From assembly GCA_964036665.1 (NCBI GenBank), contig OZ038533.1, forward strand, positions 11,988,413 to 12,052,412: DNA of 64,000 nucleotides, written 5' to 3'. Position 1 is the first letter of the stretch. Every line of letters begins with the position of its first letter. A program made the translations under genes and the position numbers. The notes under the pieces are model-generated. The model was not told the origin of the DNA. It saw only the letters and a program-made list of their open reading frames with translations, and searched no databases. Below are positions 1 through 11,600 of this stretch, in pieces. This DNA is from Gordius sp. MW1. Taxonomy: Eukaryota > Nematomorpha > Gordioida > Gordea > Gordiidae.

Positions 1-179
1 ATTATTGTAGATTTTAATCTATGACAATACACTACTATATACGCTGTACTAAAATTTTTCTCTGCATTGTCAAACATTATTATTGACTTTTGTATAGTGG
101 TTTATAAACATTTTGTCACCCAATTATGCATATTATCGAACATCAGTACCTAATAAATATTAAACGGTTATATATCTAT

Positions 180-470
180 TTAATTAATAATATGCCTCTT
201 CCCAGTGGCGTAAATAAGGGGGGGGGGGACGGGAAATTCCTTCCCCCCTTGGCAAAGATTAAAAAAAATTTTTTATAGCTTCTCAACGCTGAGGGGCTAA
301 AAACTGACATTAGAAATACCATGTCTAAGAATAGATTAAATGGATTGGCTTTATTGGCAATTCATCGGGAGTTAGCTTCTACTCCCGATGAAGTTCTTAA
401 ATTTTTGAAATTTCCCCCCCCCCCCCTTGAGAAAATCCTGGCTACGCGCCTGCTTTTCCTCTTGCATAAT
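180..470. mobile_element. Degenerate CATGGGCGTAGCC-family MITE remnant
   Basis: The left side reads GTGGCGTAAATAAGG followed by a G-run. The right side is a C-run followed by CTGGCTACGCGCCTG. This matches the G-run/C-run layout and terminal sequence of the better preserved copies at 28601 and 46175, but the ends are mutated and I see no target duplication. The reading frame at 321-572 lies inside it and is not a gene. Confidence 0.5.
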
Positions 471-885
471 ATAAAAAATATTTTCCAAATCATAAACTCT
501 CTTATAGCTCACCCAAATTCTTTCATATATTTGATATTGATAGGTACCAATTATTTAGCCAAAAAGTACTAAGCCAAAGCAACGCTTGGCCGGGCACAGT
601 TAGTTAAAATATATAATTACAGCATTAATATAATCTGTAGATACTAATAAAAGTTATATTAAATTAATCTATTCTTCTTTCACGTATTCACGTATACGAA
701 AATTTTAATGGCTGGAGCGGTCTAATTATTTAAAAATATATATATGCTTTATTGATCAAATGCTTGATAGTAACAATTTCGTAATTTGGAACAAATAATA
801 TGATTTCCTAATTTTGAAAAAAAAAAAAAGAATGAATACGTTTTACAAAAACAGAGATATATATCACTATGGCTCGATGACTATT

Positions 886-1200
886 AATTGCTATGCAATT
901 TATGGGCTCGTTTTTTGGTTGTCCGTCCGTTGTCCGTCCGTTGTCCGTTACCCTCCCTATCTATTTGCATTGGGTATATTAGGTTATCGATTTTTTAAAT
1001 TAATGCATGAGAAAGAGGGGCCCCACCCCTCATCTCTATCTCCCTCGGTGTGTTATATATAAGATTTGTTAAATTATCTATTATATAATAAACATAGATA
1101 AAAGTTGTTTACTTTTAATGCTATGCAATTTAACTAGTTATATAATAAACATAAATAAAAGTTGTTTACTTTTTAATTGCTATGCAATTTAACTAGTTTA
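886..1200. repeat. Fragment of the AATTGCTATGCAATTT repeat family
   Basis: This carries the same elements as the centre of the large inverted repeat at 31068-34707: GCTATGCAATTTATGGGC, a GTCCGTCCGTT minisatellite, the TAACCTAATATACCC-type segment, and two units of TATAATAAACATA(G/A)ATAAAAGTTGTTTACTTTT separated by AATTGCTATGCAATTTAACTAG. It is a partial copy without the CCAAT-array arms. Confidence 0.7.
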
Positions 1201-2766
1201 ATATCTCAAATTATATTTAGCCTTTTTATTAGTTTTTTTTTATGTGGCAGTTTAACCAGCGATATCTAAAAAAAACATCACAATTACTCGGCACAAATTA
1301 GAGTAATAGCGATATAAAATTCCTTTTTAACTTGGGAGTAAAAGAGACCATAAAAAGAGATGGGTAAACAATAAGTAAGCGGGGGAACACCACAACAATA
1401 ATTATAGTTAAAATTTTAAAAAATATCATTTTGCTCCTCCCTAAACCATTATTGCCCCTCCCCCCTCTAAATCCAATCCTGCCTAGGCCCATGTTACTTA
1501 AATATCTTCAAATGTCGCAACAATTGCCTCATCTTGTCTAATATGATGATATTTTAAATAGTTAATTTAACAAAGTACAATAAATTTGGCTAAATGGCTA
1601 AAGATTTTTTTAGCACCATACGCTAATAACCATTAGTCTAGAAAGCATACTTAAAGGCCTTTTGGTATCATCGAATTTAGTTTTTATTAAAGCTTAATAT
1701 ATGATTAACCTTTTGTATCAATTTCATTATGTTTGCTAATTAAATGGCTTCCACTTCTCTTAAAAGAAGGGACATTAAAAAAAAGTGACCGAATGGGTTG
1801 TGCCTAAATTTTTTTGCTACTTTAATTAGTTCAGATTTTTTGCGTGTAGTGGCAGACAGGGTAGCTTTACAAATTTAATATTATTTTTTTAAAAACCTGC
1901 CCATATTTTAGAAACTGTTTTTTTTATTGATTGGCAATTAACTCTAAACAATTTAGTAACGTAGTGTACAAGCGGCATAATAACATGTGTTTTAATTAAA
2001 TTCCATTTAAAATTATTAAACCAGACATTATAATAAATTGAATATACATAGTTAATTGCGCACGCTATTATAATATGTTCATAAAGATTCAAATAAAAAA
2101 ATACTTCGCCATTTTATTTTTTTTTAAATTATCTTTATTTAAATTATAATTAAAAAATTAGGGGAAAAATTTATCTAGTATAATAAAAGAATTTAATGTA
2201 GACATGTCGAAAATTCTCATCGAGACGAAACCGAGATATTTAATAAACCGAGACGAGACTTTTTTTTCGAGACCGAGATGATATCGAAACACTAAAATTT
2301 GATTTTTACGATTTTTGAATGAGTAAAATTCAAAAAACAATAAAGAAAAAGTAATAAAATTGTATGAGATGATTTATCCCAATCTAATCTTTCAAATTTA
2401 ATTTGAAAAATGTTTCTATCTTCATTAGTTTTTGAGAATTGTGGTTCTAAAGCTGCCTGCAGATTAAATTGGTATTTGTCGGGTTAAAAAATTGATTCCC
2501 TTGTTTAATAATTTGTTTAATAATATAATTTGAGTATTCTTATTAAGCTTAGTCGTAATTAATAAAAACGTTATAAAAAAATATTGAACTAGTTAAACAT
2601 TAAACAGCATTTAAAAAATATACATATTATTTGATTCATAAAAATAAAAATATTGTGATGGATGATGTAATGTTAAAGCAATTTAGCACCATCTGCATCT
2701 TATTTAGAATCATGTATTAACATTCTTTCTTTTAATTGTATTTATTAACTATCGAAGTTGGTGAAT
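1201..2766. other. Gene-free AT-rich stretch with decayed repeats
   Basis: No reading frame here looks like a real gene. Around 1430-1495 there is a half-copy of the CTACGCCCATG-type MITE with a pyrimidine run. Around 2204-2300 there is a run of GAGACGAAACCGAGA/CCGAGACGAGAC-like repeats, probably the tip of a decayed transposon. The rest is homopolymer-rich sequence in which I see nothing. Confidence 0.4.
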
Positions 2767-2961
2767 TTATTTTCTCTGTTTGAACAATGAGAGACACTGC
2801 AGAATGATATGGAAGATGGTAAAATTTAAAAAAGTAAATTTAAAGGTACATATTTTACTATATAAAAGGCAATGTGTCCCTTTCTTCGTTTCAGCATTTG
2901 AGCGACCTCTACGCTCCTCTGTCAAAGTGCCCACATTCCAGCATGTTATTCGCATTCAATC
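2767..2961 (-). pseudogene. LINE endonuclease N-terminal fragment
   Basis: The minus-strand translation begins MRITCWNVGTLTEERRGRS. This is the beta-strand motif (WNVGTLT-R) that opens the apurinic-type endonuclease domain of non-LTR retrotransposons. The match ends after about 25 residues and the catalytic Glu, Asp and His segments are absent, so it is a scrap of a dead LINE. The call rests on one short motif. Confidence 0.4.
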
Positions 2962-3189
2962 CACAACTAATTTCCGAGTGGGGGTCAGAGGAGCTCATCA
3001 GGAAAAAAGGAGCACACTTTGTTTATTGAAAATAAATCAAGGCAAAACTATCAAACCTATTTCTAAGAAGAATTTGCACAAAGAAGGGTGTATTAATTTT
3101 AAAATAACCCTAACCCAAATCAAGAAATCAGTCCCTCATTTTTTTTAAAAAACATATCATCTCATAAAATGTCAATATACATCATGCAA

Positions 3190-3615
3190 TTATACCACAT
3201 GTATATAAACAAAATGATACAATAAATCTTTTCATCATGATTGACTTTTATTATAAGTATGAAAAAACATCAGGATAAATAAAATATGTAATTATATCCA
3301 TAGTTGGTATTTAAAAAATATAAATGCTAAATTATACAATAAAATCTTTCCATACATAAATGACTTTTATTATAAGTATAACATCAGGATAAGGTATTTG
3401 CTAAAACAATATTTTAAATTCTGATATACATGATGAGAAATGTTCCAATACAATCTTTATATATTCATATATTTACTTGTTATGATTTCACTAGGACATG
3501 TTAATATAAAATATTTTGTGCTAAGACAATATGTTAAATTCTGATGAATAATATGAGATAAGTTCCAATAAATTCTCTAAAAATTTATGTATATATTACT
3601 TGTTACAAATTCAAA
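3190..3615. repeat. Diverged tandem repeats upstream of KMT2
   Basis: The unit (A)TGATACAATAAATCTTT-ATCATGATTGACTTTTATTATAAGTATG-AACATCAGGATAA appears near 3211 and 3340. A second unit, GCTAA-ACAATAT-TTAAATTCTGAT-ATGAGA-A-GTTCCAATA, appears near 3400 and 3518. Copies differ at many positions. No gene is seen. Confidence 0.5.
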
Positions 3616-4651
3616 TTCACCATATCAAAAAACCCTGAGCAAATCTGAGCAATCATGACGAGTTTCGCTCCTATTTCTGTGATCCTTTGACCGGTTCCCC
3701 TATTTTCCCTTACCGCCTTTCTAAAGTCAGGCGCTAACACTAGTATATTTTTCACATTACACGGGCGGGAGCTGCAGGGCGCGTCGTTTGTGAAGGACGC
3801 TCTAGCTTTTTGGAAAGTTTTATGAAGCTATCATAATTTTGGAGTTGGTTTTTTGTACCTGTTTCCGATCTGATGCCAACCCTCCACTTTTGCTCACCGA
3901 CATGGGGTCATCTTATTTAAATATTTATAAATCATTATTTTTGAGAACATTAAGATATTTTCAAATTGTATAAGGTTAACCTAAATCTTTGTTATATAAA
4001 GGATTAACAGAAAGCTTGAAATACAGGCATTATCCTCTACATGAAATATATTAATTGTCTTTAGATCTTTTGACTTTATTAATATTGTACTATTTTAGTA
4101 TGATGATAAATAAATTAGGAATTCCATTTCAAAAAATAGCGTGTTTGTCATTTTCTTAGTTTTAATAGTATTTTTTAAAAATTATCAATTCAATCTTATA
4201 TCTTATTCATTTGACAATTGTAGACCCTAAAACCTTTAACTAGTTCTAAAATAGTTTTAAAAAACATATCACTCAAACCAAAAAAAGATACAGCTTTTGC
4301 CAAACATTTTCTTAAAAGATATTATTTGCTGCGAAAAAACGATAAATCAAGAGGTGAAAAATTGTTGTAGTAACGGCCCTTGGTGCGCAGAAGGGAGTTG
4401 GGTTATCTCAAGTCTAATACGAGAATGTCAAGGTCAGAACTCAATGCTTATTATTATTCAGCACATAGAACCATGATTTCTCAAATAATCAAATTTAACG
4501 TCTTACTTGCTTGATTTTTCCTATTTCCTATTAAATGGCTCCTCCAATAACTTCCTTAGAATTTTTTTTAGTTATTTAGACATTACTACTAATCATTTGA
4601 ACGTCTTTAAGATGAACTTAAGGTAATGCCCGTTAACCTACCAACGTCTTG
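3616..4651. other. Upstream region without a recognisable gene
   Basis: AT-rich sequence with no convincing reading frame. Near 3690 it contains TTGACCGGTTCCCC, which resembles the right terminus of the inverted-repeat element at 29948-30135, so part of it is probably an old copy of that family. I cannot identify a KMT2 promoter or transcription start. Confidence 0.3.
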
Positions 4652-4895
4652 GGTTCAAAATGTCACAGTCCAAAATGTCACACGAATATCACGAAAAATT
4701 AAATCTCAAATGGGGAGGCAATTTGATGTACATCTAATCCTAACCCAACCCCTAACCTAAAACGCTGACCTAAAACACTACCCAATGGAAATTATGCGCT
4801 TGCGCAATGAGTAATTGCGAATCTCACGATCGTGAGATTCGCGAATCTCACGATGTGGCTTTGTTACATTTTGGACTGTGACATTTTGAAACGAT
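4652..4895. mobile_element. Inverted-repeat element with CAAAATGTCAC ends
   Basis: The left terminus is TTCAAAATGTCACAGTCC followed by AAAATGTCAC. The right terminus is its reverse complement (GTTACATTTTGGACTGTGACATTTTGAA). The loop holds CTAATCCTAACCCAACCCCTAA, a telomere-like stretch, and a perfect palindrome around ATCTCACGATCGTGAGAT at 4820-4838. I could not find a convincing target duplication. It ends about 60 bp before the KMT2 start codon. Confidence 0.65.
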
Positions 4896-4953
4896 ACCAT
4901 TTTATAATAAACATATGAAAGGTCTATGAAAAAAGGTGCAAAGTTATTTTGAT

Positions 4954-5692
4954 ATGTTCTCAGAGAACCCTTCTGTTTCTGACAAAGAAAGTTCCATCAA
5001 AGTATCGGAAGGTGATTGCTTTGATCAGGATAATCAATCTCAGACCAGTAATTCACTATCTTCTTTTGATGTTGATGTTTTCAATGACAATGCATCAAAT
5101 GAGTAATTTGCATTTAATATATATATTTTAAATATAAAATTAGGGGAAATAATTATCCTAAACTATGCAGCATGTGCTATCTTAGTGAGAGCAGTATGCT
5201 TGGTCAGGGTCATTTGTTGAGATATGAACCAACTGATAACTTTGATGTTTTTAATATAGAATTATATCAATCAGCTTTCTCAGATATAAGTAAAAAAGTA
5301 ATACAAGAGAAAATTGGTATTGATGATAATAGCAAAGGGTCTAAACCTATATATTCTGTAAGAAGAAGTAGGGGGTCAAAGTAAAAAAAATTATTACACG
5401 ATTATTTATGTATTAGAAATTTTTTGAAATTAAAGAAAAGAAATTCTCACTTTACGCAAGATCCTCCAGGTTTAGATGAATTAAAGGCCATAGGATTTCC
5501 ACCATGTTTAGATATCAATGCATTCTTTGAGAAAACAGGTAGAATTTGTGAAATAATTATAAAGTTTTAGGTCATACATGGGCTCATGAGTTTTGTGCTC
5601 TATGGTCAAATGATGTAATTAAATCTAAAAATTTGGAGAACAAAACATTACTATCAAATGTTGATAAAGCTGTTATAAATGGAATAACTCAG
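4954..5692 (+). other. KMT2 N-terminus, exons 1-4, start of first extended PHD
   Basis: Exon 1 opens MFSENPSVSDKESS and is rich in Ser and Asp. Exon 2 (5171-5380) carries GHLLRYEPTDNFDVFN. Exon 3 (5441-5538) carries FTQDPPGLDELKAIGFPPC. Exon 4 (5571-5692) reads HTWAHEFCALWSND and NVDKAVINGITQ, the W-H-CA-WS zinc-binding half of the extended PHD. Introns are 68, 60 and 32 bp and all phases match. The in-frame TAA at 5382 falls inside the second intron, so the frame is not broken. Confidence 0.82.
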
Positions 5693-8600
5693 GTATATTG
5701 GTATTCTACTTAATTTGATGTGATTATTTTATGTAAATAAAATAGATATTTTAATTACATAAATTAATAGATGTTTGCCTTTTATACTATATATAAATAG
5801 CAATGTGTCATATGCAAAAATTTTGGGGCCACCATCTATTGCCATGTTGAAACTTGTGATGCTAAATATCATTTACCCTGCGCAACTTCTTCGGGGTGCC
5901 TGTTATATTTTTCCATAAAAGCTACTATATGCTTTGACCATTTGAAACTATCTAAAGAATTAGGTAAAATCTAAAATTATATTTAGTATAGCCCAAATGT
6001 ATATTTACATAAATTTTAGGATGCCAAATAGTTTGTAAAATATGTTTAAAAGATGAACAATTGGAAGAAATGCTCTCATGTGTTGTCTGTGGAGCTTATT
6101 GTCATTATAACTGTTTATTACCATTAGCAACATCTAATGATCTTTCTCCTAATTTTAGATCTGGTTGGCAATGTATTGAATGTAAATCCTGTCAAGTTTG
6201 CAAGTAATATATTAATGATGCAGTCATATTTTTTCCCTTACTGAACATTCTATAATATGTCTATTTTAGGTTAAAAGATGACAAAACAAGAGTTGTAATA
6301 TGTGATGATTGTGATAAAGCATTTCATATACATTGTCTCAAGCCACCACTTCTTACAATTCCAAAGAATGGATGGAAGTGCAAAGTATTTTCATAGTTTG
6401 CTATTTACATAATTTTTTTTTATTAAAATGAGCATTATTATAGACTAATAAGTGTAAGAGATAAATTTAAAATGTATTGAAATCTCTCCACTATTATTAT
6501 TTATACTTTTATGTCTAGATACCAAAATTCATTAATATTTTCACTATTATTAAACCTTCATTGGTAGATGTCATTTTTAATACTTGCTGGTATGCTTGAA
6601 AATTTAAGGCATTATGTATTTTAAATTGAGATGGGAAGTTTTAAACATTTATTGTTAATGATAATTAATTTAAGCTCCGATATAATATCTGTGAGCATAA
6701 TTTAAATTCATAAACAAGCATAGGTATATAAGGTAAAAACTATATTAAATGCCTTATAGTGTAAACCATTGCAACCTTTTTTGCTTCAAATTTAAAAATA
6801 TATTATCAAAAAAATTATTATTAAATTTGGGAAATTAAATAAAAGACCAATAGACCATGAATTTTTTACCCTTCTTTTAATTTTATAAATAATATTCAGT
6901 ATAAACCCAACTATTTATATTTTATTATGCAGGCTTTCATATCTTAGTTAGGCTTAAATCTTTATTTTTAAAAAAGGCCATTATAAAATAGTGTAGTGTA
7001 ACTTATATATTAGCTACCCATATTTTTATCAATTTACACTAAACCTCAAACTTACCGTGGGTCGTCAAATTATAAATTTGATATTTTTATTAAATATGAA
7101 GGTGTTGTCAATTATATAGGAAACAATATGTTTCATTTATTTGTTTAGAACTAAATAATGCTCTATCTTTGAGGGTTGCTTATCTGTGTATCTTTTCGAT
7201 TTTATGTCGTATATTTTTCCAAATAAAATATAAAATATTTCCTGGAAATTTCCTTGTCGGTTCCTTAAAAAACTCGATTCTTAAGTCTGGCAAATTTGAG
7301 ATATGGAAAATACGTATTTTTCATCATGTCAAAAAGTTCGTAGAATTGAATTATCATCATCATTTTTAGAAATTTCCTCGTGTTCTTCTAAAACAATCTT
7401 AGTTGATAATGTTTTTGATATAATAAATAGATATTCTTGGAATGTTTTAACATGGGGAATAAGTATGCTTCAGTTCAATTAGAAAGCTCCATTATATCCT
7501 AAATCGACATCTTAGGCAATATAAATGAATTAACCTTTGGCGTAGCCAGCAATGAGATTAGAGGGGGAAATAATGATTTATGGATGGGCAAAATGATCAT
7601 TTTGTGAAATTTTAGCCATAATTTTAATAAATTGCAACAAATTTTTGGATTTAGAAGGGGGTAGCCGCTCCTCCCTGCCACCCCTTTTGGCTATGCCCAT
7701 GAACCTTTTTATCAATAAGTCGCCTTTGAACTCTTTAAAAGCGGTAATATTTTGACACTTTTCGCATGGTTGATTAGATGGGATTAAATTGGATTATATA
7801 CATGATAAATGAAGAATCCCGAGCCGAATTGTTGGCAGTGTTTTTTGATTTAAATTGTATTATATGTGGTAATAATATTGGGGCGTGGAGTTGGAATAGG
7901 CTTTCTCTTTGAACAAGAGCTTGCGGGTTCAAATCCCGCTTTTGCCACTTTTCTTTTAAAAGATGTAAAATATATTACATCGTGAACACGGCTGTCAGGC
8001 CAGGATAGCCGAACATCATCCAGATATCCAAAGAAGCTGACCACTTTAGTGTGACAAACAGCTATTGCAAATTTTTATAAGTGTTAAAAACTATAATTTT
8101 AAACTTGAAAAGATTTGGGTAGGTTCAGCATTAGATAAGATATTTTGGCCATAATAGAATGTCGAGATGTCGGCAATGACCAATTTTCACCTTTGATTGC
8201 CCACCTCGAAGAGTAGTGGTCAAATATACTTTCAGAAAATTAATATTTTTAAAAAAATGATAATCGTTTTTTCTAATCGCATATAAGAGAATGCCCTCAC
8301 CTCCGCCACATGTTTTTTTGAAAGGTAAAAATATCTTGAATTATATGCACCTAAAACCAATGGAGGTATAAATAAGCGCTTTTTATCGTAATTCTTCCCA
8401 GCAAGTTTTGTGGTCATTTAAAACTCGCTTAACAAATTTCAAAAACAATCCCACATTATTTCACCTAGATATTCTAGTCCTTAATGATTCCAGATATCTG
8501 TAATTCAACTAAGACTAACGCTAAGCTTAGAGGTCCACTAAGAAAAACAAACCAAAAGTTTTTGTTTAGTCGACTAACTTTAAAACTTGAGCTACAAAAG

Positions 8601-11600
8601 AGTTAATATGTTTAGACTTATATAATATTCTTGTCTAGCTAGGTTCTTTAAAACACTTTATCATGTCGGATAAATTAATGAATTTTTTATTACGTTTTGT
8701 GTTTAGAATTGTAGGATATGCATGGATTGTGGATCACGTACGCCAGGTAGTGGACCTAGTAGCAGGTGGCATCTAAATTTCAGTGTGTGTGATAGTTGTT
8801 ACCAACAAAGGAACAAAGGCCTGTGTTGTCCCATATGTAAGAGGGCGTATCGTCAACACTATGCCAATAAGGATAAAATGTCGAAATGTGGGGCTTGCCA
8901 CAAGTACTATTTTATCGTTTTTTTTAAATGCCTTTAGCAACTTGCATTTAGTTAAAATCGGCATCAAGATTAGTTGCCACATGGAATGACTCTATATTTT
9001 AATTTAGATATATTCATAACGATTGTGACTCCGAGACAACCAAAACCGAAAATTACCGGTGCTTGCTCTGTGTTCGTAATGACAAGCCTTTAGTCTCTTC
9101 GCCCCTACAATTTCCATCTTCGGCAGAACAATATACTACAAATAGTAAATTTTTACGATGAATATTTCGACTTTTTGATCTATTAAAGTTTTAAAGCTTC
9201 AAAATGGTTTATGATAATTATTTTACACTAACTTTTGCGAAAATTATATCAACGCAATTAAGGAGGCTTTTGACTGTTTTGTCTTTGAATTTTTAAATTC
9301 ATATATGCTATGTTTAATTCAGCTTCGAAGGATAGTTCCAAGAATGCGTACGTGGAAAACATTTTCGAAATTGGGAAAAAAACGGTATACGAAATATTTA
9401 TAACACATAAATAGGACGCCTTACCCGGAATCATTTTTAAACGAATGTTACAATAAATATTGTTGGTTTCTATAATGTAGGCTAGTTATTCTCCCAGCAC
9501 TAACACACCTCACGGCAGTTCGATGGGAAGTCCGCCGTCCGTGAAGCTAACCTTGAAGCACGTCGATAATAAATACATGGTTGTTATACACGATTCTCCA
9601 ACATCTTCGAATAAACAAAACAATGCCAACTCTACGTTTGCTCCCAATCTACCTACTAGCAAGGAAATATTTCAAATAAAGGCCGAAGGATCGCCGTCCC
9701 AATTAGAAAATGAAAATGATGGAGTTGGTGACAGCAAAACGACGCCTGACGAATCTGCTGATCTACCTAACCATAATAATTCAATGCGTGGATCTGAAAA
9801 TGGATCGACTACACAATTTGAAAATTCTAATCTCATCCCGCCAGAACAATCCTTTGAACTGAATAACGTTATCAATGATGAAGATATGGTAGTTAAACCT
9901 AAAATATGTAATAGATAAAAAGACCTAGGTTTGGTCTGATCGACATTTAGTGTTAGTCCACTAGCAAAAACTCTTGGCTGCTTTTAGTGGGCCTCTAGGT
10001 CTAGTCGAATTTGAAAAACAGACCAGAAGATTTGGTCTGTATTTGTTAAGTCGACCGTTAATCTTAGTTGAATTACAGGTCGACTGAACGAACCCCAGGT
10101 CTCTTCACAACACTAATATGTGGCATACATTTCTGCTTTATTTAACAAATTTATATTGATGACTCATATGCCAATTATGTAATTTTTTGCCCATTAACAA
10201 GACGTGAAATTATTAAAAATTGCCCCATTTTATCATTGTAATATTTGTGAAAAAACAGATAAATTGATATCGCATATTACTTATGTCATCAGGGAAGTGA
10301 TATTACGCTTGATCCACCATCGGTTGACGAAGATGATGATGACCCCTCAACTATTCCCGTTCTGTTTTCCATCAGCGATAAGTTTACCTATTATCAAGTA
10401 ATCAAACGCAACTCAATGCTTTCTTTATAAAGCACGCTCATTTAATTTATTGTTATCGCGATATTTTTCAGGATATCTGCGCGAGTTGCGGAAGTTTTGG
10501 TATCGAACAGGAGGCTCTCATGCTATTTTGCTACCAGTGCGGACAAAGTTATCACCCATTTTGCGTCTCTATCAAAGTAAATGAAAACCCTTTTGGAGCT
10601 GCGTCCAATTTAGTTTCTTTTGTTACACAGTTTATAACCAAACACTATGAATTTACCAAAACCTTGATCTATGTTTTCTCGAAACTTTTAGGCCAAATTT
10701 ATTTTTCGCTTAAATTCAATCAAATTCTTAACTTTACTATGGCTGGTATTATAACGGTGTGTATATGTTAACCTATCTTAGCTAACCCGAACTATAGCTC
10801 TCAACGGATGGCGCTGCTATAAATGCCTCATCTGTGAGGGTTGCGGCAAAACTAACGACGAATCTCGTCTCCTTCTCTGCGATGACTGTGATATCAGCTA
10901 CCACATCTATTGCCTCAATCCCCCTCTATTAAAAATACCAGAAGGATCTTGGAAATGTCACAGGTAGTTTTTTTCTTGGCTCATGCCTTATTTATTTTAA
11001 TAAGTGCCAATATTGCATTGCTACATTCGGGCGTTAGAGGTGTGCCACCAAAATAATGATACTTTTGAAGGGAAATATGTTTGCCTTTATAATACTAAAA
11101 GATATATATATATATATAGGTGTCGTTAATCTTTATTACCTTCTGTATTTGAGGTGTGTAATGTGTTACACTTGTTCGGCGCGTATTCCTGGAACTAACT
11201 GCAGTTGGTCAAATCATTATACACAATGCGGACCTTGCGCTAGCCACGATGCATGCCCTCAGTGCAACAAACGCTATCAAGATACCGACATCATTTTGGA
11301 ATGCTCAACTTGTTTAAGGTAAATCCTTTAATCACGATCTCGTTTGTTTATATTTTTTATAAAATTTAAAATTTGCTTAACTACATTTACACATAAATAA
11401 TTTTGTAGATGGGTACACGGTCATTGTGAACACGTTAAAGACGAATGGGAAGCTGCCCATATTATAGAAAAGGGATTTAGCTGTCGGCTTTGTACCTCCG
11501 CTGCCACGGGAAACGCGCTATCGAAAAATGTCATCGCTACGCTGCCTCCTATCAATGTTGCAATTTTTAAACACGGGCTTCATAATAAGAGAGGTTTATA

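Larger units (their letters stand above)
6385..8706. other. 2.3 kb KMT2 intron
   Basis: This intron separates PHD2 from PHD3. It begins GTATTT after GWKCK and ends TTTAG before the NCRICMDCG exon. It holds a CATGGGCGTAGCC-type MITE (about 7539-7701), a tRNA-like sequence (about 7866-7949) and mutated transposon scraps around 8520-8590. No other gene is seen in it. Confidence 0.75.

Noticed and set aside
5382-5384. In-frame TAA suggesting KMT2 is broken near its N-terminus
   Set aside because: A GT-AG intron at 5381-5440 in phase 2 removes it, and the next exon continues into the conserved extended PHD.
7866-7949. Functional tRNA gene
   Set aside because: T-arm is perfect but acceptor and D arms pair poorly; the copy at 50151 fails similarly in the T-stem.
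7850-8044. Minus-strand frame containing KAGFEPASS
   Set aside because: This peptide is the usual antisense translation of a tRNA T-arm, and the region is the tRNA-like SINE head.
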